From Harmothoe impar (taxonomy: Eukaryota > Annelida > Polychaeta > Phyllodocida > Polynoidae): DNA of 64,000 nucleotides. The notes beneath the pieces were generated by a model, which saw only the letters and a list, made by a program, of their open reading frames with translations, did not search any database and was not told the origin of the DNA. The position numbers and the translations under genes were made by a program. The DNA lies in contig OX381718.1 of assembly GCA_947462335.1 (NCBI GenBank), positions 37,354,976 to 37,418,975 of the forward strand, written 5' to 3'. Below, one piece after another: positions 20,906 through 32,108 of this stretch (within the stretch, counting starts at the first letter, position 1; every line of letters starts with the position of its first letter).

Positions 20906-22130
20906 TATTCGTACTAGCATGGTGATGAGCTGGGGCTAATAACGCTGCCTCCCTCTCTTTGGATCGCAGTTCTAGCTCTATAGGGTTCTGGATGGAGGTG
21001 CGCTAGTTATGGCGACAATCACTGATAAGAGCTGATAAGACTGTTACAGGCATGTCCCCTGCTTGTCCCCTAGTTGTACCCATAGTGGTATGTCTTGTCA
21101 GTGGGTTTAACAGCAACCAGCAAAATTTTAAATGGCGGACCCAGTGGGCATAGCACTAGATTCCTATATGCGTAGTAGTATAGTACATGTAGTACTCGCG
21201 GCGTAGTCAATTAAGACATAATTAAGGTTGTCTAAAGCCCTGAAGTAGCTTGGTGAGATAAAACTTATAACAACTGTTACTCTGAGTAACAGGTTGTTAT
21301 AAGTTTAAGTCTCTATGTTACTCAAACAGACTTATCATCTAGTTTATGAGCAATTTTGCATTGCATTTTCTTTTTAAAGAGAAAGAGGAAACGACATCAG
21401 CTGTTTAGAGACCAAACCGCCCTTTCTTACTTTCCAGCCAGCAGATTCTTGGAAGCTTTCCCAGTCTTTTATTGACTGTGGCTATTTCCCCTGAAGTTCC
21501 CCAAACACTCCACTTTGTTGACAAAACACCAAACATTAGTGTTACCCCTTATATACACACGGCTCACAATGCTTGCCGCTCCACCCAGACTGGGGTGGAA
21601 GAATAGCCTCAATTTGGTCCTTTTTATTCACAATGGTATTGTCTATACCCTGTGTCTAAAGGTGGAAACATGCTCATGTTCCTCTTTGCATTGACGATAT
21701 TGTTCTAAGCACCTGCTTTATAGTCTCAAACGGGGATATATAGTAGTGGAAAAAGGGTTTCCATATCGCCTGTCGATTCTAAGGGTCCAGGCCCGGGGTG
21801 CAGGCCCCATGTGGTGATCTCCACTCAGAAAAAAGAGTTAGCCATACTCTCTCCACGTTGATAGTGGGTATAGGGCAACGCTGGACTGACAATGCATCAA
21901 CAGTCAATGCTGCCTCTCTGCCATGTCGTGGTCACTTGCATTGTCAATCAATGCTCGACTAGGGTAAGTCCAACATCCTCCCCTTTAAATGACGGACTCA
22001 AGACGGAGAGTAGATTTAAGAAAAGATGGCATTCTTTTTCCTGTGTGTTCTCTAGCTTCAAGTACGATTACTGGTAATGTTCAGGTGGATTTGACAGTCA
22101 CCCTCCCCCCTATAGTGGTCAAACACAGAG
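20906..22130. other. No firm gene; small hairpin at 21,261-21,306
   Basis: 21,261-21,306 is a palindrome (AAACTTATAACAACTGTTACT against AGTAACAGGTTGTTATAAG) with one bulged base and a very short loop. Another strong acceptor-like pyrimidine tract (TCTTTTTCCTGTGTGTTCTCTAG) ends at 22,055, but no bounded exon follows before the palindromic element. Confidence 0.5.
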
Positions 22131-22492
22131 TATAGGCGTCTAGCCGGTTGCATTATCAACCAATGAGAAAATTCCCTGGCCTTCACTGCGGAATTCTTAG
22201 GGGGCATTATGTAACAGCCTGTACCCATTGTGATTGCTGTACCAGTGCTTATCTCGCCAGTTACCAGATCAAGCAATGGTGCCCCCTACTAAGGAACCTG
22301 CAACCTCGGTATAGGGGTCAGTCTGGTCGCCCTGTGGGCGCATCCATTGCTTGATCTGGTAACCGGCGAGATAAGCACTGATACAGCAATCACAATGGGT
22401 ACAGGCTGTTACATAATGCACCCTAAAAATTCCGCAGTGAAGGCCAGGGAATTATCTCATTGGTTGATAATGCATCCAGCTAGACGCTTATA
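22131..22492. mobile_element. 362-bp palindromic foldback element, full copy
   Basis: The left arm (22,131-22,279) and right arm (22,344-22,492) are near-perfect reverse complements over about 149 bp, separated by 64 nt. Outer ends read TATAGGCGTCTAGC / GCTAGACGCTTATA. Both arms contain the CATTATCAACCAATGAGA, CCCTGGCCTTCACTGC and GGTACAGGCTGTTACATAAT blocks. TATA stands at both edges and may be the target duplication or part of the terminus. No transposase. A second copy begins at 63,808. The minus-strand frame in each arm (SAVKAREFSHWLIMQPARRL) is an arm artefact. Confidence 0.85.
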
Positions 22493-22979
22493 GACAGAGT
22501 GTCTTTTTGCCCATTTAACTTGAAGCAGACAGACGCCTTCTCAGACACACTCCACTACGGATGACCGGAAGTCTGCAGATGTCATGTCTGAGGGTAAGAT
22601 TTTGGGACAATAAAATAACAAGAAATAGGAAGGATGAAGACAATACAAAAGTTGTATGGCTTCTTCCCATGTATAATGTGTATTTGAACTCTTGTTAATG
22701 AACAACGTTTTTCAACTGACGTTGTTAGGTTTCGAGATATTACCGAAGCTCATAGGGAGATGAGTAGGGGGAATAAAAGTAGGTCACCGATTGATGCTTT
22801 AGTAGTGCAATATCCAATATTCCTGCTGTTATTAGAGACCTCACCCTCTGTCATTACATCCCCATCCCTGGATAAAGCAAGCAGAGTGCCCGGTGTGCAT
22901 CTGTAGTTAGGGGCAATATTAAGTACTTTATTACTTTTTATTCTTCTCATCTCTCAATCAGATACCAATGCATGATTAT

Positions 22980-23330
22980 ACTGCTGCTAATAATGATAGA
23001 CCTGCTGCCTAGATGGCAGCCCATCTCAGCCTGCCAACCCTTATTATGGCTCGTTATTAGTTATTGACTGGGGCTGAAAACTATACCCATTATTTTGTCA
23101 CAGTCACTAACGACTTACTTTCTTGGGAATTTAGATCCTCTCTGCTGTCTACGGTACACGATTATTGGACATTGCTCCTACCGGTACTATTCCTTTCTAT
23201 TCTATATAATCAATTTACATAAGAAGTCGAGAGGATTAGATTGCTGAACTAACAACCCTGTGATATGGATGGAATGTCCAATTAAAATAATTATTTTTCC
23301 TTCGGCAGGGGGATTAGATTGGGGTCGAAG
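22980..23330. promoter_or_regulatory. Candidate cis-regulatory region with homeodomain-type sites
   Basis: Unique sequence with two GGATTAGATT boxes (23,233 and 23,311; the OTX/bicoid-type GGATTA core) 78 bp apart. Between them lies an AT palindrome, ATTAAAATAATTATTTTT (23,281-23,298). Nearby are several TAAT-containing words such as GGCTCGTTATTAGTTATTGA. No repeat-family match in this window. Function is inferred from motifs only. Confidence 0.3.
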
Positions 23331-23711
23331 GCTACCTTCATTCGTTGTCTACCGTGGTTAGCCCTGGTAATTTAATACAGTGCCCAACCTAAGGAGACGG
23401 CAGATATCTCTTTCTCTATACATGATGTTAAATGTCAAAAATCCTTTTTAAACCTCCCAGAATAATGATGTCTGCAGCTTTGTTAGGTCACTGTCATGAG
23501 TGATTCGCTCTGTCTCCACGATAGAGGACACAGTTGAAATAGCTCCTTCACATTACCATACAAAAGCTTATTGTCGGCCGTATGGTATCCATAAATGTTT
23601 ACTCATGGGCTAATTGAGCATGGGTCCCTAAGCCCTATCCATATAGGAGTAGCCACCTCGTATACCTCTTATATTTGTGTTGGGATTTGGGGGTGATTAA
23701 TGTGTAAAGTA

Positions 23712-24724
23712 CACAGAGAAAAAAGTGAGAGTCTGCTGGACTTTCACGACAGTCAGGCTGAGCCTCATTCGATAGTCCCATAAAGTTACTCCTATTTGAG
23801 AGTCAGCTTGATCCTTGTATGACAGTCAGGGAAGACAGATGTTCATACCAGAGTCAGGCTGACTTTCTATCCACAGTCAGGCAATGTCTGACTTTGGGAT
23901 AAGGGTCAGTTAGCCTGAGCCTTCTTTGTTTGCTACCAGGTGGGGACACAATACAATATTGAGATTTAATGGTAGGGTATAAGACACCATTTTTGTGGAT
24001 TTGTAAATTATATATATTGAGATTCTTGGTATTACCTCTGACATGTGTTGGTACATGTATTTCGGTGTTGTTACATACCTAAATAACTATTGGTCTGTGG
24101 TTGCACACCCTTTCCTATTCAGGAAAACATTACTATTTTGTAAGGGATTTATTTTTACAGATGTCAGGGAGGTAATATATATGTATTTAAAAAGATCATT
24201 CCCCAATGCAAATAAGCAACTAGCCTTACTGTACAGAAGAGATTCCAGCTATGCCTGACTTTCATTCAGGCCAAAGTCCAGCATTGCTAAACTCACATCC
24301 ATATGTGAGTCCAGCTTGGCTTGACTCTCACTAGCCAGATTCTAGCATCACTGGACTCTTGCTCTAGGTACAGTCCAGCATTGCCAGACTACCCTTGAGT
24401 ATGAAAGTCCGGCAGTGCTGAACTTTCGTACATGAGAGTCAAGCATTGCCTGACTTTGACTGCAGCGAAAGTCCAGCACTGCCTGAATTTCAGCACAACG
24501 AGAGTCCTGCACTGTCTGACTTTAATCATAATGAGAGTCAGGCAGTGCTGGACCATAGAAAGGCGAAAGTCAGGCAATGCTGGACTCTCATTCTCATGAA
24601 AGTCAGGCAGTGCTGGACTGTCTCTACAGTCAAAGTCAGCTAGACTCTCACATGAGGGTGGTTTTGGCGACATGGGTCTGACTATGGCATGTGAGTCCAG
24701 GTGACTCTGACACTTTCCTCTGTG
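23712..24724. mobile_element. MITE, CACAGAG family, 1,013 bp, TA target duplication
   Basis: Ends CACAGAGAAAAAAGTGAGAGTC (first 20 nt matter) and GACTCTGACACTTTCCTCTGTG, with TA on both sides. The right subterminal region (24,260-24,660) has a dozen or so alternating CCAGCATTGCCTGACTTT and inverted GTCAGGCAATGCTGGACT units. The open frame at 24,043-24,258 in the AT-rich middle has no recognisable transposase motif. Confidence 0.8.
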
Positions 24725-24729
24725 TACAC

Positions 24730-26210
24730 AAGTCTTGGGGTGTATCCAATCCCTCAGTAAGCATGATCTGAAGATCTAGGCAAGGTGGATGGGTTTTCTT
24801 TTTAAACTTTCTTTTTTACCCGAAAAGTACCAGAAATCGCCTCATAGTTTCTACCGTTGGCGTGAAGATATCACAAAGTGATGAGATATTTCTGAACATC
24901 CACACCAGATCAGTTATTTTAACGTACACTGTGTAAAAGGTGGATAAAGGAAACTACTCCCCTTTACTGAAGTATAGGTGAATGGCACTATAGAGCAATT
25001 TGACATGTCGGAACTAGCGCTACTAAGACGGGTTCCCATATAAAGGCCACATACAATGTACTTTTATTCTCTAGCAGTGATTGAGCAAATATGAGTGCAG
25101 AGCCTTGCATATAGACATATGGCCGACCATACCAGCTGGCTCTATTTATGATACAGTTACATGTAGAATCAATTGTAGCCACATATAACGTTATGTATGG
25201 GACATACACAGCTGCTCAAGTCTTGTATTGGTTGTGGACACCCACCTGGTAAACTACTCACACAACTGGTAGGTGCCATGTTTAAACATGGGAAGAAGGT
25301 GTAAAACAGCCCTACCCCCTCTCTGCTCACACACACTCAGGTCTAGTGCTTTCATGTAACGACAAGGCACACCATCCTGCTCGGGCTTTCTACCTGCCTG
25401 CCACCTCCCAATGGCCACAACATTTTAGTTCAACGTTGGATCAATGTTGAATTAACATTGACAACCAGTTATTAATGCTCTTTGCCCACTTGGCTTTGTC
25501 TGACTCCCATATCCTGCATGGTTTCCACAGTTTCATCTCACATGCTGATAAGTGTTGCTCTTGCTCTCTCCTGTCCTGGTCCTTGTACAAATAACCCAGA
25601 GTTGTCTATTTTCCTACTGTAGTAAGAATTCCTACTTTTTCTTTGTGTTTCCAAGTAAAATTATAATATTATTTAAATTGACCAAGATTTTCTCCGTGTT
25701 GTCGACCAGTAGGAGGCATCTGTAGTAGCCTATAACTATGTGTCACGATTCCCTCCTTCTCCGTCTGTCCCAAACGTTATCCATTTGGCCGTCCATGTCT
25801 CTTCTCCTTGTAAAATGTGACACCGCACAAATTCAAATATGAATATGTGTACAATGTAGTTTGATTTAAGTGTTGGCTTGGCGCAGTCTGAGACGGTGGT
25901 ACATGTGTTTCACATGGCATGGAGTAAAGGTGCCACGCACACACCAGTCTGCCACCCTGGGTCTGCCACATACCTTCCCTAGCTTTCTTTGTGGGAATTC
26001 AGAAAATATTAATGTATTGGTTTCCTGTAAAAAGTTCAAATCTTTTAATTTCCTACTTTTGTTGGACAGGGATGATTATCTCTGACTAAAGAAGAGTCAG
26101 GTTGGATCATAAATTAAGTACTCACTGACCTGTCAATGATTTGTTTAATACATCCATTTCTTGCCGGTGATGTCATTTGATGCCGTCCCCCAATTGCATA
26201 TTAAAATGAA
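24730..26210. other. No gene seen
   Basis: Holds a short AACGTTGGATCAATGTTGAA palindromic patch at about 25,434 like those found in some MITEs. Otherwise unassigned; open frames here lack splice support. Confidence 0.45.
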
Positions 26211-26212
26211 AA

Positions 26213-26629
26213 TTATAAAATACTTTCGCCACATAAATGATATCTAGTCAAGGATACTGTACATTTGAAAATCTTGTTCAAGGGTATGATATGACCTGAT
26301 ATTTGGAAATGACCTGAGATAACCTTGCCCCCTGACCTTATGCACACCTGCCCTACCGTGGTAGACGTGCTGAAGTGTCGATGAGTGATAATGGGAGGAT
26401 TAGGGACATAACCTGGGTGTTGTGGGCTATTGTAGTCCTCATCCATAAAGGGCCTTAAAAGCCGCCTGTCCCAGTTTGCCCCCACGTGGTCTGCTACTTG
26501 CAGCAGGTGGGGGACATGTGAGGAGTGGTGGGAATGCGGATAGCAAACGGTGCTCACATTGGTGCGTTGCCTATAGCGAGATTTCGGGTTTCTTCGTATG
26601 GGCGACCATGCATGTTCTGAGCTCGGCAT
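26213..26629 (-). CDS. Possible first coding exon, minus strand, unrecognised
   Basis: The frame opens at ATG 26,629 (CAAGAGATGC) after an in-frame TAA four codons upstream and runs 138 codons. The first 94 or so codons have mixed, protein-like composition and higher GC: PSSEHAWSPIRRNPKSRYRQ, later LLRPFMDEDYNSPQHPGYVP and THRHFSTSTTVGQ. A donor-like CAG|gtgtgc falls right after VGQ, beyond which composition becomes AT-rich and less protein-like. The likely exon is therefore about 26,629 down to 26,347. No signal peptide or membrane segment; His/Pro/Arg-rich, suggesting a nuclear or cytoplasmic disordered region. Family unknown; no downstream exon identified. Confidence 0.3.
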   Translation of the reverse strand: MPSSEHAWSPIRRNPKSRYRQRTNVSTVCYPHSHHSSHVPHLLQVADHVGANWDRRLLRPFMDEDYNSPQHPGYVPNPPIITHRHFSTSTTVGQVCIRSGGKVISGHFQISGHIIPLNKIFKCTVSLTRYHLCGESIL

Positions 26630-26639
26630 CTCTTGTGAG

Positions 26640-27063
26640 ACTTAGGCAGTGACAAAACACCCACACACCATAGCTTGCAATGAACAAGCTAAATGGCGAG
26701 AACATAAGCGGAAGCGGAAGGGATTGCCTGTGTCAGTATACCCACAGTGATTTTGGGAACAAATCCACATCAGTTAGAACGCTATACTATTATGATACTT
26801 CTGCGCGACCACAGGGAATTCATGGGATTTATACAGGCACCAAATTCCCACATATACATTGATACCTTGATATCACAGGCAACAAGATACATTCCAAGAT
26901 CAGAGCCAAGATCTCACGAGATGTGCTTATTACCGCGTATAAACATGTATGGTCGTGGGAAATAGTTACATCCCGATTTACCCATACATTGTATAAGGAT
27001 GAATCTGGATACATGTTTGTACAACGAATTTACATGTAGCATATACAAGTAGTACTTCACACA
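26640..27063. other. No gene seen
   Basis: Unique sequence with overlapping short frames on both strands and no splice pair that I can support. Confidence 0.45.
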
Positions 27064-27235
27064 TGATAAATGCAGCCCTGGTGAGTAACTCGCTAGTACT
27101 GCATGCATGCATCATGCCAACTATACAGGGATAATATACACTGCTGAAAGGTTAGCATGATGCACCAATGATGCTGGTTAAGTTTGGGCGCAGCTTTAAC
27201 CCCGCTGCTGCATCGGTGCCTCATGCAGACAAGTG
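27064..27235. mobile_element. TTAA-type palindromic MITE, rearranged copy
   Basis: Carries ATGCAGCCCTGGTGAGTAAC with TCGCTAGTACTGCATGCATG, then TGATGCACCAATGATGC. Diverged from the consensus, with inverted halves still visible. A weaker relative lies at about 27,565-27,745. Confidence 0.55.
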
Positions 27236-27336
27236 AACAAGGAGCTGTATTAGAGTATAGGAGAGTGCCCAAGTGTGGAACTAGTTACAGTAACTAGGGA
27301 CGAGGGACATGGGGTTACCTCTAATCCTACAACACA

Positions 27337-27446
27337 CTCAGAAAAGTGAGCGTCACTGTCGCCAAAGCACTCTCACCTGAAAGTCAGGGACTGCCTGGCT
27401 TTCAGGTGAGAGTGCTTTCAGCGACAGTGACTCTCACTTTTCTGAG
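27337..27446. mobile_element. 110-bp near-perfect palindrome, CACAGAG-family derivative
   Basis: CTCAGAAAAGTGAGCGTCAC then TGTCGCC at the left mirrors GGCGACAG-like and GTGACTCTCACTTTTCTGAG at the right. The inner arms CACTCTCACCTGAAAGTCAG and CTGGCTTTCAGGTGAGAGTG are also complementary. The CTCAGAAAAGTGAG...GTCGCC order matches the 23,712 element's end. Confidence 0.7.
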
Positions 27447-28013
27447 GGACGCGTCGGTGGGATTTGGACTTAAACCCTTTAAACCCGCAGATCTTACTGC
27501 ACGTCCAGTAACAGGCAGAGTGCAGTCGGGACAGGTACTCGGCTCTATATATATAGGGGCACTGGGCCTTTAAGGAGAGCATGACGCATTTATAAGCTTC
27601 ATGTTGATTTGTGACCATGATAGTACATGATACACGAGGGCAGGACCAGGCAGTAACGCACTGATGCTGCATTGCTGACGCTATTGCCCTATTGGCCCTA
27701 TTGGAGTGTATGCATGATGCATGGATATACCTCTGGCTATGCTACCTAAAGGGTAATACTTAAATTAGCAAATCTGCCACATGGTAGAATAATGTGAACT
27801 TATTTGACGGCAATTCTCTTCAGTGGGTATACCGGTAATGGTACTTTGGTAGAAGTTAACGCTACTACGGCCTGCTACTGCAACTTTCATAGTTAACCCA
27901 TGTAATACTCTGTATAGTTTGGCCTAGCAGCATGTTATATCAGACTCCGGGTTCACCTAAAAGTCATGCCTCTACTGGGGCACCACATGGATATTAGCTG
28001 CTGATATTTATAA

Positions 28014-28204
28014 CACTTCCGGTCCTTACATACGGGCACTTAATCCCACCGGAAGTCAACAGGCGCACTATACCATGGGGTTGTTTTGCCGGAAGTAGAG
28101 GGTTTATGGATAACATGGCCGACTCTCATATAACTGTCCGGCTTATTTGCTCATTGTGCGTTAACATGGGCAATTTGAGACAGCTTCACTCATACTGGTA
28201 TTGA
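28014..28204 (+). promoter_or_regulatory. Promoter-like block: three ETS sites and a YY1/TISU-like start codon
   Basis: ETS motifs occur at 28,014-28,022 (CACTTCCGG), 28,049-28,056 (CCGGAAGT) and 28,089-28,096 (CCGGAAGT). They are followed at 28,112-28,123 by AACATGGCCGAC, close to the YY1/TISU translation-initiator consensus found at the start codon of many housekeeping genes with short 5' UTRs. From that ATG a 29-codon frame reads MADSHITVRLICSLCVNMGN to a stop at 28,204; a donor-like TACTG|gtattg lies just before the stop. Spacing and orientation fit a plus-strand TATA-less promoter. No downstream exon with matching phase was found. Confidence 0.4.
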
Positions 28205-29393
28205 GAAACAAGCTATAGGGCTATATAAAGCCAAACACTATTGTTAAGTCGTTGGGGAGAAGGAGATGCAGTCGGACTTTAGGCAGGGGAAGAACACTCA
28301 GACCACACAGGAAAAGAAGGTCCTCCCCAGGACCGACCACACGTTTTTAAACAATTCATGTTCCAGATATTGTAGAAATAATTCACCAACCCGCTATATC
28401 TTAATTTCTTATTGACTACCCGGTGTGCACTATCTACCCCACATGCACTCATCATGACAGCAACCGTCTTTGTAATTTGCCGGTCATTTGTCAGGTAGTG
28501 GACATTACTCCGGTCAGCGGATGGTCATTAATGTATTTTGACAACACGGGCTGGAATTGGTGGTAAATGCCTGCCTCATTGTTGAAATAAATACCCAGTG
28601 CTTTTTTTGTCAAGGAGTAAATGTGAAATGTTCGAGTTCGATCTTGCATATTATGACTCTTGTGACCAACCTAGTACAACCTAGATACCCCCCTCCCAAG
28701 CAAATGCCATATCAATCCAGTAAAAGCACCCCCTTCATAGAACTGGATACCATAATTAATTAGGGAGAGAGCAGTCCTCTTAACTCAGCAGGATCCAATA
28801 CCAAAAATCATCTCAGATTTACAACCCACCGGTTGTAATGAAATAGTGTGTGTATAATAAAATCACAATAAAAATGGCGTCACCGAAATGAATCATGCGT
28901 CTGGTTTGATTTTATTGCACTTTTATCGCCATGAACTCAATTTTTTCAACACACGTTGCTCTCATTACAAAAGATGCCCTGGGCATATAACCCACTTAGG
29001 GGTGTTTATGGTGCAGTGGGCAAATTTGTTAATTTAGTGGTTTGACCCCTGGTACTGATATGCATAATTAATGAGGTAGTCCCGCAGTGAGTATGACAGA
29101 TGATTCTGGTTGGCCACGTTGCCGCTAGGGGTCACCCTACCACATGGCGTCTGTTATGGCTGCTATTGAGATGCTATTTCGTCTGGTTGCATGGTACTTT
29201 TTATCAATGCCAACATTATGAGGTTATAGGGGTACAGGAGAACTGGGGCAGCCCCTACCTGGTGAGACCCCCTCCCCCCCAAAAAAAACCAAAAAACCAA
29301 AAAGATCGTATGAAGACAAACGTTCACAATTCACAAAACTCACCTCAACCTTTAATAGACAGAAAGGCAGTAGTACAGAGACTATAAATACAC
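28205..29393. other. No firm gene; CTCF-like motif at 29,121
   Basis: A short frame from 28,266 (MQSDFRQGKNTQTTQEKKVL) lacks a donor. GCCGCTAGGGGTC at 29,121 resembles a CTCF core. CACATGGCGTCTGTTATGGC at 29,142 opens a 25-codon frame (MASVMAAIEMLFRLVAWYFL) with good start context but no splice support. Confidence 0.4.
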
Positions 29394-29395
29394 TA

Positions 29396-29571
29396 CAGTC
29401 GGCCCTCTCTTCCTCGAATTTGAAAAATGCAAGGAAAAATGCCTGAGGAAGCAAATTATCCGAGGAATCAAGTCCAAATATAATGGAACATATAAGAGGG
29501 GTTGCCAGGCACCTGTCTGAGGAAGTGAGGGATCCGAGGAAGTAAATGTTCGAGGTAGTGAGGGCTGACTG
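29396..29571. mobile_element. MITE, pogo/Tigger-like, TA target duplication
   Basis: Ends CAGTCGGCCCTCTCTTCCTC and GAGGTAGTGAGGGCTGACTG flanked by TA on both sides. The interior has repeated TTCCTCGAA / TCCGAGGAA words. CAGT-GGCCCTC termini with TA duplication are usual for pogo-type Tc1/mariner elements. 176 bp, no transposase. Confidence 0.75.
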
Positions 29572-30228
29572 TATAGTACAGGGTCTTTGGTACAGGGAAA
29601 GACAAGGAGGCCTCATCTGAAGTCAAGGCCTACATGATGTATCATGTATAGATTTTGTCAAAAGAATACCCGTTGGGTTTCAAGGTTTGCCTTAATTCTC
29701 TATAACAACATCAATCACACCAACACTGACGTGTGGTCCTAGGACAAGCGTAAGAAAGAGGCAGGGCATTTGGATAAAAAGCATATGGCATCCTACAATT
29801 AGCATAAACATTGTAGATATGCAGGTGGTTTGGTTCATATGAGGTGTTTCTAAAGCATGGAGCTCTGATATGAATGATTGTTCAGGGGGTGAGGTGAATG
29901 TAATTATATCCAGGAAAAAATGCTCTGCGCCCTTAATGGCTTATTCATGAGCAGTATTCAGCATCATCTTGCGATGTGTTTATTTAATCAGTATTCAAAA
30001 CTACACACCTGGACAAAAACAAAGTCAGACTGATTGTAGTGGACTTGTCGTAGGAGTGATGACGATATAATCCCCTCGTATACATAATCAAGAAGTAACA
30101 TGCATAACATCTGTGAATAAGCAATGCTCGACTTAGGCTTTATCCAGTGTGCTTTTAGCTGAGAAGGGTATTTGTCTCAGCACCATTCACACACTCTTCA
30201 TTCTTCATATGTCTATGAATGTACCCAG

Positions 30229-30390
30229 AACAGAATGGGAGTTAGGGTTTGAGACACAGGAGGGTAGGAAATATTATTGCTTTAATTTGCCCCAAACGGT
30301 CCATCGGATTCATCTTTTCTTATCATATTTATATGAAATACACAGGAAATGGGTAATCTTTCTATCATCAAACAGGGGTAACATTGACAG
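30229..30390 (+). CDS. Possible internal exon, 162 nt
   Basis: An acceptor-like TCTTCATTCTTCATATGTC...TACCCAG precedes 30,229, and CATTGACAG|gtagtg gives a donor at 30,391. The frame is open throughout: TEWELGFETQEGRKYYCFNL, then PQTVHRIHLFLSYLYEIHRK and WVIFLSSNRGNID. It is aromatic and basic with no clear membrane segment or known motif. The exon ends two bases into a codon; the exon at 31,481 begins with the one base needed to complete it (AG+T, Ser), so the two could join across a 1,090-bp intron. The phase match has a one-in-three chance of being accidental. Family unknown. Confidence 0.28.
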
Positions 30391-31480
30391 GTAGTGAATT
30401 AGGCATACAAGCAGTTTTACTGATTACAGTCCACATTCTGCCATTGAGCGACCTCAGTCCCTGATACTAAGTCAAGACTCAATATAATACTGTCCATGCT
30501 GACCTGCATGGGCATCATCTGGGCTTTTATCTCAGAATAAAGACTTCGTTGCTCTGAATAACACAGTGCAGGATTATATAGTACATATATTTACACAAGG
30601 TGTGAATCAGTTTGTTCTCCCTGCCAACTGTGTTATGAATACTAATATATACTTTATTGTAACGAGACTCTGAGGCTGGTTGATCCATGTGCATACACAC
30701 TGCATGTAGTACTGAAACACATGAACACTGGAAGACAAACAGCAACCAAGTAAAGCACAGAGGAGGTTGGGCTGAAGGGCTGGCTCTTCCAGATGCATGA
30801 ATGTTTATTCTTCTGCAAATGTAGCAACTGGAAAAGCCATCTTCAAATTTACCTTTAAAAACCAGAAACAAAAGTGTGTTAAATAAATACGTGCTGACTG
30901 GGGCTGTGGCGTCAGACTGGGATCAGGTGCCCCCCCCCCCCCGCCAACTCCTCTATCCAACCACCCATTGAGATCATTTTCCCAGAGTAAAAAGGTATCA
31001 CTTCTGTCCTGGCCATAGGCACTATATGCCTTTTGACAGGAAGTCTATTGTTGGTACGATGTGGTAAATCGGTTATGAGAAATTAGAGAAGACAGCTTGT
31101 GTTATGAGAAATCGGGATGGGGAGTTCGGGGGGTCCCACTGACATCCCCACTTTTTATATATTGCAATGGGATACAGCTCTGTGCCCCTTGTTTTACAGT
31201 AAAATCTATTTCACAACAAATACTAACATCCAGTTGCCACATCATTCGACTGTCTTCCTTCACGTCCTTTTGCCACGCCACCCTCCATCACACAGGAGCA
31301 TTTATACGGTGTTTATCCAAGCCCTCATCCCCCCAATAATTTTTTAAATGTCCAAATGTCCAAAAGATAGAAATAGAGATCATAATATCCATTGGGTGAT
31401 GATATTTATTGGCGATAAAACCCATTATCATTTTAATAGCCTTAATGGATATTGCCAATTTATTTCATATTTATTTTCAG

Positions 31481-31613
31481 TGGAGCCCATTCCCAGGTGG
31501 ATTATATAGACAACTACATCTGTACATTGTCCATCGGACAGCTGTCAATGCTTCACCGAATGAATGTTGAAAATCCCGACAATAGTGACAATCCCGATGC
31601 GGAAAAAGCATGA
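31481..31613 (+). CDS. Probable terminal coding exon, 44 residues
   Basis: A strong acceptor (TTTCATATTTATTTTCAG) ends at 31,480. After one base the frame reads GAHSQVDYIDNYICTLSIGQ, then LSMLHRMNVENPDNSDNPDA and EKA before a TGA at 31,611. The residue mix is protein-like, ending in an acidic Asn/Asp/Pro tail; the central YICTLSIGQLSMLHRM could form a short amphipathic helix. An ATTAAA polyadenylation variant lies 36 nt after the stop (31,649-31,654). The other two frames close sooner. The preceding exon may be 30,229-30,390. I cannot name the family; a cytosolic C-terminus is only a guess. Confidence 0.42.
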
Positions 31614-31796
31614 GAATGTCATTGCTATAGAACATTTACCGGTTTTAAATTAAATTTGGCTGGGGTATATATCTGGACTGTCCCCTTAGGCTTGTTTTAC
31701 AATAACAGGTCATTAGCACAAATTTCTACTACAGGTTTACCTATACTACCGACACAGGACGAGAACTAATGAGTTAGACTGTATGCTGTTCAACAG

Positions 31797-31968
31797 CACA
31801 TAGACTAAGTCAAAAGGGAATCCTGACTGCCTCCAGAATGATTTCCTGGTGAGCCCCGGTTTAACTAAGGGAGTCACATAAGAGCCAGGACTCACCCAGG
31901 GAAAGGACCCACTCTGGATGCAGCCAGGACTCCTTTCGACTCTTGTTTAATTTCTTTCTCTGTGTGGT
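31797..31968. mobile_element. MITE, CACAGAG family, diverged copy
   Basis: CACATAGACTAAGTCAAAAG at the left and CGACTCTTGTTTAATTTC then TTTCTCTGTG at the right, around a TAAGGGAGTCACATAAGAGC core like that at 3,140. No clean target duplication. Confidence 0.65.
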
Positions 31969-32108
31969 CCATGCCGCCAGTGAGGATGACTCGATAAAAT
32001 ATCATCTCTATATATCCTTCTGAGATTGGTTTTCACCAGACAGAGTTAATGCGATGATACATCTGCATTGCTACCCTCATACCCTGCTCCCAGACTGCCC
32101 CTACAGAC

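Noticed and set aside
22056..22130. Exon after a very strong pyrimidine tract (reading SSTITGNVQVDLTVTLPPIV)
   Set aside because: The acceptor is good but no donor or stop bounds the reading before the palindromic insertion, and the frame is short.
29224..29616. 130-codon minus-strand frame
   Set aside because: It overlaps the pogo-like MITE and a poly(A)/poly(C) patch; no splice or start support.
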